A stretch of DNA of 64,000 nucleotides from Clostridiales bacterium (GCA_004557655.1 SFGJ01000005.1:1-64000); one strand, 5' to 3'. Numbered from the stretch's first letter, positions 1 through 8,816 are shown. Translations and numbers: made by a program. Notes: generated by a model not told the origin, from the letters alone.

Positions 1-105
1 GCAAAAACATAGAGTTTATGCGGGTTTCCGGCGTTTTCTAATCCCTCAACCGACCTAAAATCATCTTGCGGCAGAGAGAAAAATTCTACTATTTTTTATG
101 TCTAT

Positions 106-510
106 ATGAATTCTCCTATGCAAAATGGGAAGATAAGCAAAAGGCCCCCTATGCAGGACAATAACTACATAGGGGGCGTTGTTGTGTCAAGAAAAAAAGG
201 AATGAAAAAGAATCCACAAGGGATACGAGAAACGGTTATCTCCAGAATCCGCGCAGGAGAGAGCCGGAACACAATGAGCAGAGAATAATGAATTAGTCGA
301 TGGGAGGTTCAGAGCTGGTAGAAAGGATTTGCAGGCAACAGGAGCGTTGTTATGGTACTTATGGGTATCGCAGGGTGTGGCTATGGTTAGAGCAGCAAAA
401 TATTCATCACAACCCTAAGACAGTCCTTCGAATCATGAAGAAGTATAATTTATTGGCGCAAATCAGGCGTCGCAGGAAGTGGAAGCAGATGGGCGAACAG
501 CGCCACTCCG
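106..510 (+). mobile_element. Degenerate IS3-family insertion sequence remnant
   Basis: Two short reading frames look like pieces of an IS3-type orfA/orfB pair. The first ends with a segment (NPQGIRETVISRIRAGES) like the start of an OrfA helix-turn-helix and stops at 288. The second (from 300) carries CYGTYGYRRVW followed by NPKTVLRIMKKYNLLAQIRRRRKW, the HTH_21 region that opens OrfB. The rest of OrfA and the whole DDE integrase domain are missing, so this cannot transpose. No terminal inverted repeats or target duplication were identified. The homology is from motif recognition only. Confidence 0.6.
144..177. repeat. 10-bp perfect inverted repeat inside the IS remnant
   Basis: GCCCCCTATG (144-153) is repeated as CATAGGGGGC (168-177) around a 14-nt loop. 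It lies just before the OrfA-like fragment. It has no T-tract, so it is not a plain terminator; it may be an element-end hairpin. Confidence 0.5.
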
Positions 511-990
511 CTCAATACTCATTTTCCTACATAGGTGCCTTTTTTGTCCGCACAATTTGGGGCAGTACATTTGCGGCAGAGATACTTGCCAAGAAGCCGG
601 ACATCTTCTGAAAAGCAATTGCAAACAATTTCACATATCTCTTTCGGATTTGCCTCATATATCTCAAAGCTATGGTGTACCACGCGGAAGAATTGTTTGC
701 AGAAAGGAGTATAGAGTGAGAATGCGGAAAAAACAGGAACAAAGGATCGAGCCACTTCAGAGACTGCAGCCGAAGCCTCCTTCGTCAAGACTGATTTTTT
801 GAAAGAAAGGATGGGCGACCTTTTTCGCTGTTTCTTGTGTCGGCACGGACACCTGACTCTGGCAGGGGCAAAGGCGGATCATGGCTGTGTATCCTTAGCA
901 AAGAGCAAGCACTTGTGCCGCGGCACATTCAGTACAGAGATTTCCTCAAGATTTCATTGACTTTTGTGCAGATGTGAGAAATGAGAATAT
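511..990. other. Gene-poor stretch with no supportable gene
   Basis: The OrfB similarity stops near 510. A minus-strand frame of 89 codons (519-788) contains a CRKCTAPNC cysteine cluster, but it has no convincing ribosome site and no recognised family. It could be another broken element gene. Nothing else in this stretch looks coding. Confidence 0.4.
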
Positions 991-994
991 ACCC

Positions 995-1023
995 TTGACG
1001 CAATTAAAAAAAAAGCATACAAT
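995..1023 (+). promoter_or_regulatory. Sigma-A promoter of the shikimate operon
   Basis: TTGACG (995-1000) and TACAAT (1018-1023) are separated by 17 bp. Transcription should start near 1030, leaving a leader of about 280 nt before pheA. Confidence 0.75.
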
Positions 1024-1053
1024 CTTGTTGTATTTATGCGGGAGGTGGCTGAT

Positions 1054-1221
1054 ATGGCTCATCGCGGTATTCGTGCTAATGATTCCGTGTTGAAGTGCGC
1101 CTGTTCCGCCTCCGGTAGCGCTTTTTTTGGTTTTATGTGCAGCGTGCTGTATAGTGCGCTGCACTTTTTTTCGCTTCCCTTTTTTTCAGTAAGGAAATGC
1201 CTCCGGGAGATTCGTGTTTGA
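1054..1221 (+). CDS. Possible Phe-rich leader peptide of the pheA operon
   Basis: A 55-codon frame begins at ATG 1054 with GGGAGGTGG about six bases upstream, a good ribosome site. It lies between the operon promoter and pheA. Its middle part is rich in phenylalanine (AFFGF, HFFSLPFFS; seven Phe within 23 residues), as expected for a leader peptide sensing Phe-tRNA before a prephenate dehydratase gene. Caution: the Phe codons coincide with T-runs that follow hairpins, so the bias may be a by-product of terminator U-tracts. Translation is not shown. An ATG at 1036 in the same frame lacks a ribosome site. Confidence 0.35.
   Translation: MAHRGIRANDSVLKCACSASGSAFFGFMCSVLYSALHFFSLPFFSVRKCLREIRV
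1137..1171 (+). terminator. Leader hairpin with T-tract (candidate attenuator 1)
   Basis: GTGCAGCG (1137-1144) pairs perfectly with CGCTGCAC (1157-1164), and seven Ts follow. It sits inside the leader of the shikimate operon and overlaps the candidate leader peptide. Confidence 0.6.
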
Positions 1222-1255
1222 TCGTATGATAAAGCCGCGGCAAATGCGGCTCAAA

Positions 1256-1288
1256 CGGTCTTCCCTGAGGGGAAGGCCGATTTTTTAT
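1256..1288 (+). terminator. Leader terminator just before pheA (candidate attenuator 2)
   Basis: CGGTCTTCCC (1256-1265) pairs with GGGAAGGCCG (1270-1279), with one G-T wobble, a TGAG loop and then ATTTTTTATT. A second small stem (AGCCGC 1233-1238 with GCGGCT 1246-1251) is directly upstream. A strong terminator only 20 nt before the pheA start implies transcription attenuation. No T-box core sequence was found. Confidence 0.7.
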
Positions 1289-1308
1289 TCTTGAAAGGTG
1301 TCACCATT

Positions 1309-2406
1309 ATGAGCGAGCTGGAGCAAATCAGAGAGAGTATCAACAGCATTGACGAGCAAATGGCTCAATTATTCCAAAAACGAATGGAAATGAGCAGACA
1401 GGTAGCTGCATTCAAGAGGGAAAGAGGCCTGTCTATTCGGGATGCCGAGCGGGAGAGAGAATTGATAGAGCGAAATCGCGCCTTCGTTACGGATCCGGTT
1501 TTGGGCTCCTACTATGTGCGGTTTTTACGCAATGTCATTGGCCTGTCCTGCGCCTATCAGAGCCGGCTGCTGAACGGAATGAAGATCGCATACAGCGGCG
1601 TAGAAGGGGCCTATAGCTATCTGGCGGCCCGGCGTATGTTCCCCGAGGCAGATCTGATTTCCTACCCCGATTTTGCTGCTGCGTACAAGGCTGTTGAACA
1701 GGGCGAGGCGGACAGTGTTGTCTTGCCGCTGGAAAACAGCTATGCCGGCGAAGTTGGCGTTGTAATGGATCTGCTATTTTCCGGTGAACTGTTTATTAAC
1801 CAAGTGGTGGACCTGGAGATCAGCCATAGCCTTTTGGGGGTGGACGGCTCCTGTGCAAATAGGATCAAGACGGTGGTGAGTCATCCGCAGGCCCTGCGCC
1901 AGTGTGACGATTATATCAGAGGCCATGGGTATAAAGCAGCGCCTTACCCCAACACCGCCGCGGCAGCAGAATATGTGCGTCAGGCAAACGATCCCTCTTT
2001 GGGAGCTATCGCCTCAGAAGAAGCAGCCGGGATTTTCGGCCTGCAGGTGTTGGAGCGGAATATCAACACGGTGAAAAACAACACTACCCGTTTTGCGGCC
2101 CTCTCCCATATGCAGAGCCGGCCCAAGGCCGACTGTAAGAGGGAGGATGAAAACTTTGTCCTGGTGTTCACCGTGCAGAACGATGCCGGTGCTCTGGCAC
2201 AAACGCTAAATATCATTGGAGCCCACGGATATAATATGCGCACCCTGCGAAGCCGTCCTATGAAGGGCCTTTCCTGGAAATATTTCTTCTATGTGGAGGC
2301 CGAGGGCTGTATCAACAACACCAATGGCCGTGAAATGCTGCAGGAGCTGTCCGCCGCCTGCGCCAAGCTCCGCCTCGTTGGCTCATATTACGCGAATAAT
2401 ATTTAA
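1309..2406 (+). CDS. pheA: Bifunctional chorismate mutase / prephenate dehydratase
   Basis: Converts chorismate to prephenate and then phenylpyruvate, the committed phenylalanine branch. The 365-residue protein has an AroQ-type helical chorismate mutase at about 1-85, a prephenate dehydratase at about 92-270 (YSGVEGAYSY, VLPLENSYAGEV, and NTTRF near the active site) and a C-terminal ACT domain at about 285-362 (GALAQTLNIIGAHGYNMR, then RSRP in the position of the Phe-sensing ESRP motif). ATG 1309 is chosen over TTG 1291 because GAAAGGTG lies eight bases upstream. First gene of the operon, 14 bp before aroB. No tyrA partner is seen in the window. Confidence 0.95.
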   Translation: MSELEQIRESINSIDEQMAQLFQKRMEMSRQVAAFKRERGLSIRDAERERELIERNRAFVTDPVLGSYYVRFLRNVIGLSCAYQSRLLNGMKIAYSGVEGAYSYLAARRMFPEADLISYPDFAAAYKAVEQGEADSVVLPLENSYAGEVGVVMDLLFSGELFINQVVDLEISHSLLGVDGSCANRIKTVVSHPQALRQCDDYIRGHGYKAAPYPNTAAAAEYVRQANDPSLGAIASEEAAGIFGLQVLERNINTVKNNTTRFAALSHMQSRPKADCKREDENFVLVFTVQNDAGALAQTLNIIGAHGYNMRTLRSRPMKGLSWKYFFYVEAEGCINNTNGREMLQELSAACAKLRLVGSYYANNI

Positions 2407-2420
2407 AAAGGGGACACAGT

Positions 2421-3431
2421 ATGGTTATTTCTGTTTCACTGGGAGCAAAAAGCTACCCGATAACCGTCGAATCCGGCGCCTTGGCTCAAGCAAGCCGCGA
2501 GCTATCCCTTGACCGCCGTGTTCTGGTGGTAACGGACAGCGGCGTGCCGCGGGAGTATGCGGCGGCCGTGACCCGGGTATGCCGCAAATTCCATGTCTGC
2601 ACCTTGCCTGCCGGTGAGAGCAGTAAAACTTTGGACAATTACCGCCTGCTTCTGCAGGAAATGCTGCGCTTGGGAATGGATCGGGGCGATTGCGTGGTAG
2701 CTGTGGGCGGCGGCATGGTGGGCGATCTGGCAGGCTTCACCGCCGCAACCTATATGCGTGGGGTGGATTTTTATAATGTGCCTACCACGCTGCTGGCACA
2801 GGTGGATTCTTCCATCGGCGGCAAAACCGCCGTTGATATGGACGGCGTGAAGAATGTGGTGGGTGCGTTCCACCAGCCCCGGGCCGTGCTGATTGATACA
2901 GACACTCTACAGTCGCTTCCGCGGCGGCAGATCGCCGCGGGACTTGCCGAAAGCGTAAAAATGGCCATGACCTGTGACGAGGAACTGCTCTCCTTTATCG
3001 AATCCAGCGATGACTTGCAGCGCGACCTACCATGGATCATCACCCGATCCCTTGCCATCAAGGCACGGGTTGTGGAACAAGATCCTACAGAGCAGGGCTT
3101 GCGCAGAGTTTTGAACTTCGGCCATACCATCGGCCACGCCATTGAAAGCCACAGCGGTGGGAGTCTGCTCCACGGAGAATGTGTGGCGATAGGTATGCTG
3201 CCTATGTGCGCGCCCACTTTGCGTCCCAGGCTGACAGATATCCTCAGAAAATGCGGGCTGCCTACGGCGGCACAGGCTTCCGCTGTGCAGCTTCTGCCGT
3301 ACTTGCTGCATGATAAAAAAGCGCAGTCCGGATCCATAACCGTTGTGGAGGTGGACACACCCGGCTCTTTCCGCATGGAAAGGCGAACGCCGGAGGAGAT
3401 TCTCAGCCGAATGGAGGACGCTGTATTATGA
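2421..3431 (+). CDS. aroB: 3-dehydroquinate synthase
   Basis: Second shikimate step: cyclises DAHP to 3-dehydroquinate using NAD and a divalent metal. The 336-residue protein shows the NAD-binding VGGGMVGDLAGF motif near residue 95, the DSSIGGKTAVD segment that binds substrate phosphate, the AESVKMA helix with a metal-ligand Glu, and NFGHTIGHAIE near 230 with metal-ligand His residues. Length is slightly below the usual 340-370. It overlaps aroC by four bases (ATGA), so the two are probably translationally coupled. Confidence 0.96.
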   Translation: MVISVSLGAKSYPITVESGALAQASRELSLDRRVLVVTDSGVPREYAAAVTRVCRKFHVCTLPAGESSKTLDNYRLLLQEMLRLGMDRGDCVVAVGGGMVGDLAGFTAATYMRGVDFYNVPTTLLAQVDSSIGGKTAVDMDGVKNVVGAFHQPRAVLIDTDTLQSLPRRQIAAGLAESVKMAMTCDEELLSFIESSDDLQRDLPWIITRSLAIKARVVEQDPTEQGLRRVLNFGHTIGHAIESHSGGSLLHGECVAIGMLPMCAPTLRPRLTDILRKCGLPTAAQASAVQLLPYLLHDKKAQSGSITVVEVDTPGSFRMERRTPEEILSRMEDAVL

Positions 3432-4528
3432 AAAATACCTTTGGCCAATCCGTTACTCTGACAATTTTCGGCGAAAGCCACGGCCCCGCCGTGGGTGTGG
3501 TGCTGGATGGGCTGACTCCCGGCCTGCCGGTGGATGAGGACTTTATCCGCCGCCAGCTTTCCCGTCGGCGCCCCGGCACAGCCATGGATACAGCTCGGCA
3601 GGAACCGGACCACTATCAAATACTCAGCGGCGTCTATTGCGGGCGCACCACCGGCACTCCAATCGCCATTGTGATCCCCAACAAGGACACCCGCAGCAGT
3701 GATTACACATACGGCCTTGCCCGCCCTTCCCACGCCGATTATGCCGCCTACTGCAAGTATCACGGCTATGAAGACTGGCGCGGCGGCGGACACTTTTCCG
3801 GACGCGTTACCGCACCTCTTGTGGCTGCCGGCGCGATATGCCTGTCTGCCCTTTCCGCAGCGGGCATTACCGTCGGTACCCATATTCTGCGCTGCGGCGA
3901 CGCATGGGACCGCCCGTTTTCGGAAAATGCCGCCGAAGACATTGCTGCGCTGCAGACGGCTGACTTCCCTGCGCTTTCCTCCGAGAGCGCCCGTGCCATC
4001 AGCGATACGATTTTGAGGGCAAAGGAAAATCGAGACAGCGTGGGAGGTATAACCCAAACCGCTGTGTGTGGTCTGCCTGCCGGTGTGGGAGAACCTTGGT
4101 TTGATACTGTAGAGAGCATCATCAGTCACGCGGTTTTTTCCGTTGGCGGCGTTAAGGGAATTGAATTTGGCAGCGGGTTCTCTGCCGCGGGACAGCACGG
4201 CTCATCGTTTAACGATCCCCTCCGCATGGAGGGAGAGCGGGTAGTAACGGCCACCAACCACAACGGCGGCATCAACGGCGGCATTACCAACGGTATGCCG
4301 GTGGTGTTTCAGTGCGTAGTCAAGCCGACGCCCTCTATCGGGCAAATACAGCAAACCGTGGATTTTCTCCGGGGAGAAAACGCGCAGATCGGCGTACATG
4401 GCCGACATGACCCGGCTATTATCCGCCGGGTGTGTCCGGTACTGGACAGCATTACGGCGTTGGCGCTGTGCGACCTGCTGGCGCAGCGCTATGGAACCGA
4501 CTGCTTCATGAAAGGAAAATGGACATGA
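3428..4528 (+). CDS. aroC: Chorismate synthase
   Basis: Last common step of the pathway: EPSP to chorismate, needing reduced FMN. The 366-residue protein has the N-terminal signature GESHGPAVGVVLDG, the RPSHADY segment near 98, RGGGHFSGR near 117 and HDPAIIRR near 326, all typical of the family. Its start overlaps the aroB stop and its stop overlaps the aroE-aroK start, both as ATGA. Cytosolic enzyme; the reduced flavin must come from another protein because no flavin-reductase domain is fused. Confidence 0.96.
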   Translation: MKNTFGQSVTLTIFGESHGPAVGVVLDGLTPGLPVDEDFIRRQLSRRRPGTAMDTARQEPDHYQILSGVYCGRTTGTPIAIVIPNKDTRSSDYTYGLARPSHADYAAYCKYHGYEDWRGGGHFSGRVTAPLVAAGAICLSALSAAGITVGTHILRCGDAWDRPFSENAAEDIAALQTADFPALSSESARAISDTILRAKENRDSVGGITQTAVCGLPAGVGEPWFDTVESIISHAVFSVGGVKGIEFGSGFSAAGQHGSSFNDPLRMEGERVVTATNHNGGINGGITNGMPVVFQCVVKPTPSIGQIQQTVDFLRGENAQIGVHGRHDPAIIRRVCPVLDSITALALCDLLAQRYGTDCFMKGKWT

Positions 4529-5763
4529 AATGCGGACTGATCGGCCGAAAACTGGGCCATAGCTATTCACCTCAGATCCATAAGGTGCTGGCGGATTACG
4601 ACTACCACCTGTGGGAGCTGGAGCCGGAACAATTAGAGGCGTTTCTTCACGGCCGGGATTTTGTGGGCATTAATGTGACTATTCCCTACAAACAGAGTGT
4701 GATCCCCTTTCTGGATGAAATATCTGACAGGGCGAAGAGTATCGGGGCAGTAAACACTATCGTGAACCGACAGGGCCGACTTTATGGCGACAATACAGAC
4801 TTTTTCGGAATGACTGCCCTGATTGGCCGCTTGCAATTGGAGCTTTCCGGGAAAAAGGTGCTGATCCTCGGTACCGGCGGCACCTCGAGGACAGCCCGGG
4901 CAGTGGCACTGCATCTGGGCGCTGCGGAGGTCTATCGTCTGTCCCGCAGCGGCAGGGAAGGCGCCATAACCTACGAGCAGGCCGCTGCGCTTCATAAGGA
5001 TGCTGCCTGCGTTATCAACACCACCCCCTGCGGTATGTATCCCGCCGTGGAGGGCTGTCCCCTGGATCTTGACAGCTTCCCCCATTTGGAGGGCGTGGTG
5101 GATGCGGTGTATAATCCCCTGCGCACCAATTTGGTGCTTGCCGCCCAAAAGCGGGGCATCGCCGCAGAGGGGGGGCTTTATATGCTGGCGGCACAGGCGG
5201 CGTATGCCAGTGCTCTTTTCCGGGGCTGTGAAGCAACGATCGCAGAGATCGACCTGGCCTATCAAACGGTGCGGTATCAGATGGAAAACATTGTTCTTAT
5301 CGGTATGCCGTCTTCGGGCAAAACCACCGTTGGACGCCTTTTGGCAGAGAAAACCGGAAAAGTGTTTGTTGATACGGATGAATTGGCGGAGCAGGCTATC
5401 GGCACAAGTATTGCGGACTATTTTGCCGCGCGGGGCGAATCTGCCTTTCGGGATCGGGAGCAGGAGGCGGTGGCAGCGGTGGCGGCTGTCGGCGGACAGG
5501 TCATTGCAACCGGCGGCGGGGCTATCCTGCGGGAAGAAAATGTGACCGCCCTGCGGCGCAGCGGACGGCTGTTTTTTTTGGACCGTTCGCCGGAAAAGCT
5601 GGTCGCAACTGCGGACCGGCCGCTCTCTGCTGATGCCGAAGCACTTCGCCGCCGATACACAGAGCGGTACGCCCTCTATTGTGCTGCCGCCGATTTTCGG
5701 GTTGACGGCAATGGCTCTGTGGAGGAAACGGCTGATCTTGTTGAAAAGGAGTGGATAAGATGA
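4525..5763 (+). CDS. aroE-aroK: Shikimate dehydrogenase - shikimate kinase fusion
   Basis: One 412-residue protein carries two consecutive steps. Residues 1 to about 250 are AroE: LGHSYSPQIH for shikimate binding, NVTIPYKQ with the catalytic Lys, the NTDFFG Asp, and an NADP loop LGTGGTSRTA. Residues from 253 are AroK: Walker A GMPSSGKTT at about 259-267, a DTDELAE segment, and TGGGAILREENV. Shikimate made by the first half can be phosphorylated by the second. ATG 4525 overlaps the aroC stop and has AAAGGA at a good distance; ATG 4519 is possible. The frame is open throughout with no sign of frameshift. Confidence 0.93.
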   Translation: MKCGLIGRKLGHSYSPQIHKVLADYDYHLWELEPEQLEAFLHGRDFVGINVTIPYKQSVIPFLDEISDRAKSIGAVNTIVNRQGRLYGDNTDFFGMTALIGRLQLELSGKKVLILGTGGTSRTARAVALHLGAAEVYRLSRSGREGAITYEQAAALHKDAACVINTTPCGMYPAVEGCPLDLDSFPHLEGVVDAVYNPLRTNLVLAAQKRGIAAEGGLYMLAAQAAYASALFRGCEATIAEIDLAYQTVRYQMENIVLIGMPSSGKTTVGRLLAEKTGKVFVDTDELAEQAIGTSIADYFAARGESAFRDREQEAVAAVAAVGGQVIATGGGAILREENVTALRRSGRLFFLDRSPEKLVATADRPLSADAEALRRRYTERYALYCAAADFRVDGNGSVEETADLVEKEWIR

Positions 5764-6197
5764 AGATCCTCGTACTGAACGGTCCCAATCTGAACATGCT
5801 GGGAACCCGGGAGCCGGCCATCTATGGCAGCGGCACCTATGATGACCTGCAGCAGATGATCCGCACTCATGCGGAGAAATGCGGCGTGGAGGTACTTTTT
5901 TACCAATCCAATCATGAGGGCGCTTTGCTGGATGCCATCCAGCAGGCATATTTTGACGGCGTGGATGGTATTGTGTTCAATCCGGGGGCCTATACCCACA
6001 CCAGCGTGGCTCTGCTGGACGCATTGAAAACTGTGGGAATCCCTACCGTGGAGGTGCATATCTCCAATGTTGCCAAGCGTGAGGACTTCCGCCAAATCAG
6101 CTATGTGCGCGCGGCTTGCGTGGCTACCGTCATGGGCAAGGGCTTTGCGGGTTATACGGAAGCCTTGGATATTCTGGCGAAGGGGGCAGGACAGTGA
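5760..6197 (+). CDS. aroQ: Type II 3-dehydroquinate dehydratase
   Basis: Dehydrates 3-dehydroquinate to 3-dehydroshikimate. The 145-residue length and motifs match the small dodecameric type II family: NGPNLNMLGTRE at the N-terminus, the flexible-lid Tyr in IYGS, QSNHEGALLD, NPGAYTHTS and EVHISN followed by REDFR. The start is ATG 5760, overlapping the previous stop, with AAGGAG eight bases upstream. Its GTGA overlap with aroA keeps the operon tightly packed. Confidence 0.96.
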   Translation: MKILVLNGPNLNMLGTREPAIYGSGTYDDLQQMIRTHAEKCGVEVLFYQSNHEGALLDAIQQAYFDGVDGIVFNPGAYTHTSVALLDALKTVGIPTVEVHISNVAKREDFRQISYVRAACVATVMGKGFAGYTEALDILAKGAGQ

Positions 6198-7393
6198 AGG
6201 TCACCATTGCTCCCGGCACGGCCCACGGCGTGATTGCCGCGCCGCCGTCGAAAAGCTGTGGGCACCGTATGCTGCTGTGTGCCGCCTTGGCAGATGGCGA
6301 GAGCCGGATACGGGGCATATTAGGCAGTCAGGATATGGAGGCGACCATGGACTGTATCCGGGCCATGGGCGGTACATGCCTCCGTGAGGGGGACACCGTT
6401 TCCGTTATCGGCACCGGGGGGCGTGCCGCAAAACAGGCCACCTACCCCTGCCGGGAGAGTGGCAGTACCCTGCGGTTTTGCATCCCGCCTGCGCTTGTGC
6501 CTGGTGGGCACACCGTGTTTACGGGTGCGGCGCGGCTTATGGAACGGGGCGTAGGCGTTTATGAGGAAATACTGTCTGCCAAGGGTGTGATTATAGAAAA
6601 AACTTCCGCGGGAATATCTTTTCGGGGCAGTCTTACACCGGGGGAGTATATCCTGCGGGGCGACATCAGCAGCCAGTTTGTGTCCGGATTGCTGCTGGCC
6701 CTGCCCTTGCTGAAAAGTGACAGCACGGTGCGTGTCCTGCCGCCGGTAGAGAGCCGTCCCTATATGGACCTCACGCTGGATGTGATGGCTTCCTTTGGCG
6801 TGCGTGTGGAAAAGAGTGAGGAAAATACCTTCTATATTCCCGGTGGCCAGAGGTATGAGTGCCGCTGCGCCGCAGTGGAAGGGGACTGGTCCAACGCCGC
6901 TTTTTTGTTGGCGTTGGGCGATGAAGTCAGGGTCACCGGACTGCACAGCGGCAGCTTGCAGGGCGATCGGGTATGCCGGGAAATGCTCCATCGGCTGGAA
7001 ACGCCCGGTGCTGTGCTGGATCTGTCGGCTTGCCCTGACCTGGGACCGGTGCTGTTTGCGGCCGCAGCCCGCAGCCACGGCGCGGTATTTGTCGGGACCC
7101 GGCGCCTACGCATCAAGGAGAGCGACCGGGTGGCGGCGATGACACAGGAGCTGGCCAAATTTGGTGTCCGTGTGCGGGAAGAGGAGAATCGGGCCACGGT
7201 GCTGCCTGGAGGTATTTCATTTCCGGAGGAAGAACTGGACGGACACAATGACCATCGCATTGTGATGGCTCTGTCGGTGCTGGCATCTTCGGTGGGCGGA
7301 ACGATCCGCGGCGCGGAAGCGGTAAATAAAAGTTATCCCGGCTTCTTTGAGGACCTGCAAAGGCTGGGCCTGACGGTAGAGATATACCCCTGA
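6194..7393 (+). CDS. aroA: 3-phosphoshikimate 1-carboxyvinyltransferase (EPSP synthase)
   Basis: Adds the enolpyruvyl group of PEP to shikimate-3-phosphate; this is the glyphosate target family. The 399-residue protein shows APPSKSCGHRML at the N-terminus, ESGSTLRF, GDWSNAAFLLALG, RIKESDRVAAM and DHRIVMAL near the C-terminus. GTG 6194 overlaps the aroQ stop and has AGGGGG seven bases upstream. An in-frame extension to 6116 exists but would run through aroQ and is rejected. It is shorter than E. coli AroA (427 residues), as in many Firmicutes. Confidence 0.95.
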   Translation: MKVTIAPGTAHGVIAAPPSKSCGHRMLLCAALADGESRIRGILGSQDMEATMDCIRAMGGTCLREGDTVSVIGTGGRAAKQATYPCRESGSTLRFCIPPALVPGGHTVFTGAARLMERGVGVYEEILSAKGVIIEKTSAGISFRGSLTPGEYILRGDISSQFVSGLLLALPLLKSDSTVRVLPPVESRPYMDLTLDVMASFGVRVEKSEENTFYIPGGQRYECRCAAVEGDWSNAAFLLALGDEVRVTGLHSGSLQGDRVCREMLHRLETPGAVLDLSACPDLGPVLFAAAARSHGAVFVGTRRLRIKESDRVAAMTQELAKFGVRVREEENRATVLPGGISFPEEELDGHNDHRIVMALSVLASSVGGTIRGAEAVNKSYPGFFEDLQRLGLTVEIYP

Positions 7394-7443
7394 TGTGGGC
7401 GCGGCGCACTTGAGCAGGGGGACGATAGAAAGGAAATAGACCC

Positions 7444-8472
7444 ATGAACATGGAATTAAAACGTAAGCTGCCTACGCCCCAGACTATAAAGGATATGTAC
7501 CCGGTGTCTGAGGAGCTGGCGATGCAAAAAGAGAAGAATGACCGTCAGATCCGGGCGATCCTGACCGGCGAAGATGACCGCCTGATGCTGCTGATCGGCC
7601 CTTGCTCTGCCGACCGTGAGGACGCGGTGCTGGACTATGTGGGACGGCTGCGGGAGATCCAGGAGCGGGTGAAGGACAGATTATTGCTGGTACCCCGTGT
7701 TTACAGCAATAAGCCCCGCACTACTGGTGACGGGTATAAGGGTATGCTGCATCAGCCCGATCCCAACGGACAGCCGGATCTGCTCAAAGGTCTGATTGCC
7801 ACCCGCAAACTGCACATGAAGGTGCTTGAACAGACAGGTTTTTCCGGAGCTGATGAGCTGCTGTATCCTGAGAACTACCTCTATCTGTCGGATATCCTCT
7901 CCTATGTGGCCATCGGTGCGCGCTCTGTGGAGGATCAGCAGCACCGACTCATTGCCAGTGGACTTGATGTACCGGTGGGTATGAAGAATCCCACCAGCGG
8001 GGATTTGACGGTGATGATGAACTCTATTATGGCTGCCCAGCATGCCCACTCGTTTCTCTTTTCCCAGTGGGAGGTGCACAGCAAGGGAAATCCGTTGGCC
8101 CATGCGATCCTGCGCGGCTCGGTAAACAAGTATGGCCGGTCGCTGCCCAACTATCATTACGAGGATCTGAGTCAGCTGTGTGAGCTGTATGCCAAGAGCG
8201 ATTTGGATAATCCCGGTGTGGTTATAGACACTAACCACTCCAATTCAGGGAAAAAGTGGGACCAGCAGGCCCGCATAGCCAAGGAAGTCCTCCACAGCAC
8301 TCGGCATAGCTCCGATATCTGCCGCATGGTAAAAGGGCTCATGATTGAGTCCTATCTGGTGGACGGCAATCAGAAGCCGGAGGACGGTGTTTATGGACAG
8401 TCCATCACCGATCCCTGCCTCGGCTGGGAAAAAACGGAGCAGTTAATCCTGGATTTGGCAGAGCTGCGCTGA
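7444..8472 (+). CDS. aroF: 3-deoxy-7-phosphoheptulonate synthase, class I alpha (AroF/G/H type)
   Basis: First committed step: PEP plus erythrose-4-phosphate to DAHP. The 342-residue protein resembles the enterobacterial AroG/F/H family: LIGPCSADRED, KPRTTGDGYKGMLHQPDP, MKNPTSGDLT, and DTNHSNSGKKW with metal ligands. It is the last gene of the operon, 50 bp after aroA with its own ribosome site (AGAAAGGAAA). Which aromatic amino acid inhibits it cannot be read from the sequence. It lacks a fused chorismate mutase or ACT domain. Confidence 0.94.
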   Translation: MNMELKRKLPTPQTIKDMYPVSEELAMQKEKNDRQIRAILTGEDDRLMLLIGPCSADREDAVLDYVGRLREIQERVKDRLLLVPRVYSNKPRTTGDGYKGMLHQPDPNGQPDLLKGLIATRKLHMKVLEQTGFSGADELLYPENYLYLSDILSYVAIGARSVEDQQHRLIASGLDVPVGMKNPTSGDLTVMMNSIMAAQHAHSFLFSQWEVHSKGNPLAHAILRGSVNKYGRSLPNYHYEDLSQLCELYAKSDLDNPGVVIDTNHSNSGKKWDQQARIAKEVLHSTRHSSDICRMVKGLMIESYLVDGNQKPEDGVYGQSITDPCLGWEKTEQLILDLAELR

Positions 8473-8570
8473 CATTTGCGCCAAAAAACCTGGACAGCAA
8501 GACTGATAGCTGTGATTGAAACCGGCAATGAAACCGGCAATGTGTATACAACATTGGTGAGGAACAGAAA

Positions 8571-8816
8571 ATGTCCGATTTTATACAGGCGCATGAGTTT
8601 GCATCTAACCATCGGGAAACGTTATTAAAAGATAAGAAATGCGGATGCTTTTATTGCCTGGATATTTTTGATCCAAAAGAGATTAAGGGGTGGATTGCAG
8701 ATGTGTCGGGTACCGCGGTTTGCCCATATTGCGGTATTGATTCAATTGTTGGTGAGCATAGCGGCTTTCCAATTAAAAAGGGCTTTTTGAGGAAAATGCA
8801 GCAATATTGGTTTTGA
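8571..8816 (+). CDS. Small zinc-ribbon protein of unknown function
   Basis: An 81-residue protein with two CxxC pairs (CGCFYC and CPYCGID) about 33 residues apart, which should bind one zinc. The pattern, including GFPIKKGFLRKMQQYWF at the end, matches a widespread family annotated only as cytoplasmic protein. It starts at ATG 8571 after GTGAGGAA. It is probably separate from the aro operon, although no terminator is visible in between; a 12-bp tandem repeat (GAAACCGGCAAT twice) lies at about 8518-8541. No function is proposed. Confidence 0.75.
   Translation: MSDFIQAHEFASNHRETLLKDKKCGCFYCLDIFDPKEIKGWIADVSGTAVCPYCGIDSIVGEHSGFPIKKGFLRKMQQYWF

Noticed and set aside
1024..1308. T-box riboswitch before pheA
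   Set aside because: The conserved T-box core was not found; only hairpins with T-tracts are present.
2771..4198. A 475-codon antisense frame across aroB and aroC
   Set aside because: Overlaps two well-defined enzymes and has no family features.
8518..8541. CRISPR-like repeat (GAAACCGGCAAT twice)
   Set aside because: Only two directly adjacent 12-bp copies with no spacer; no array or cas gene anywhere in the window.
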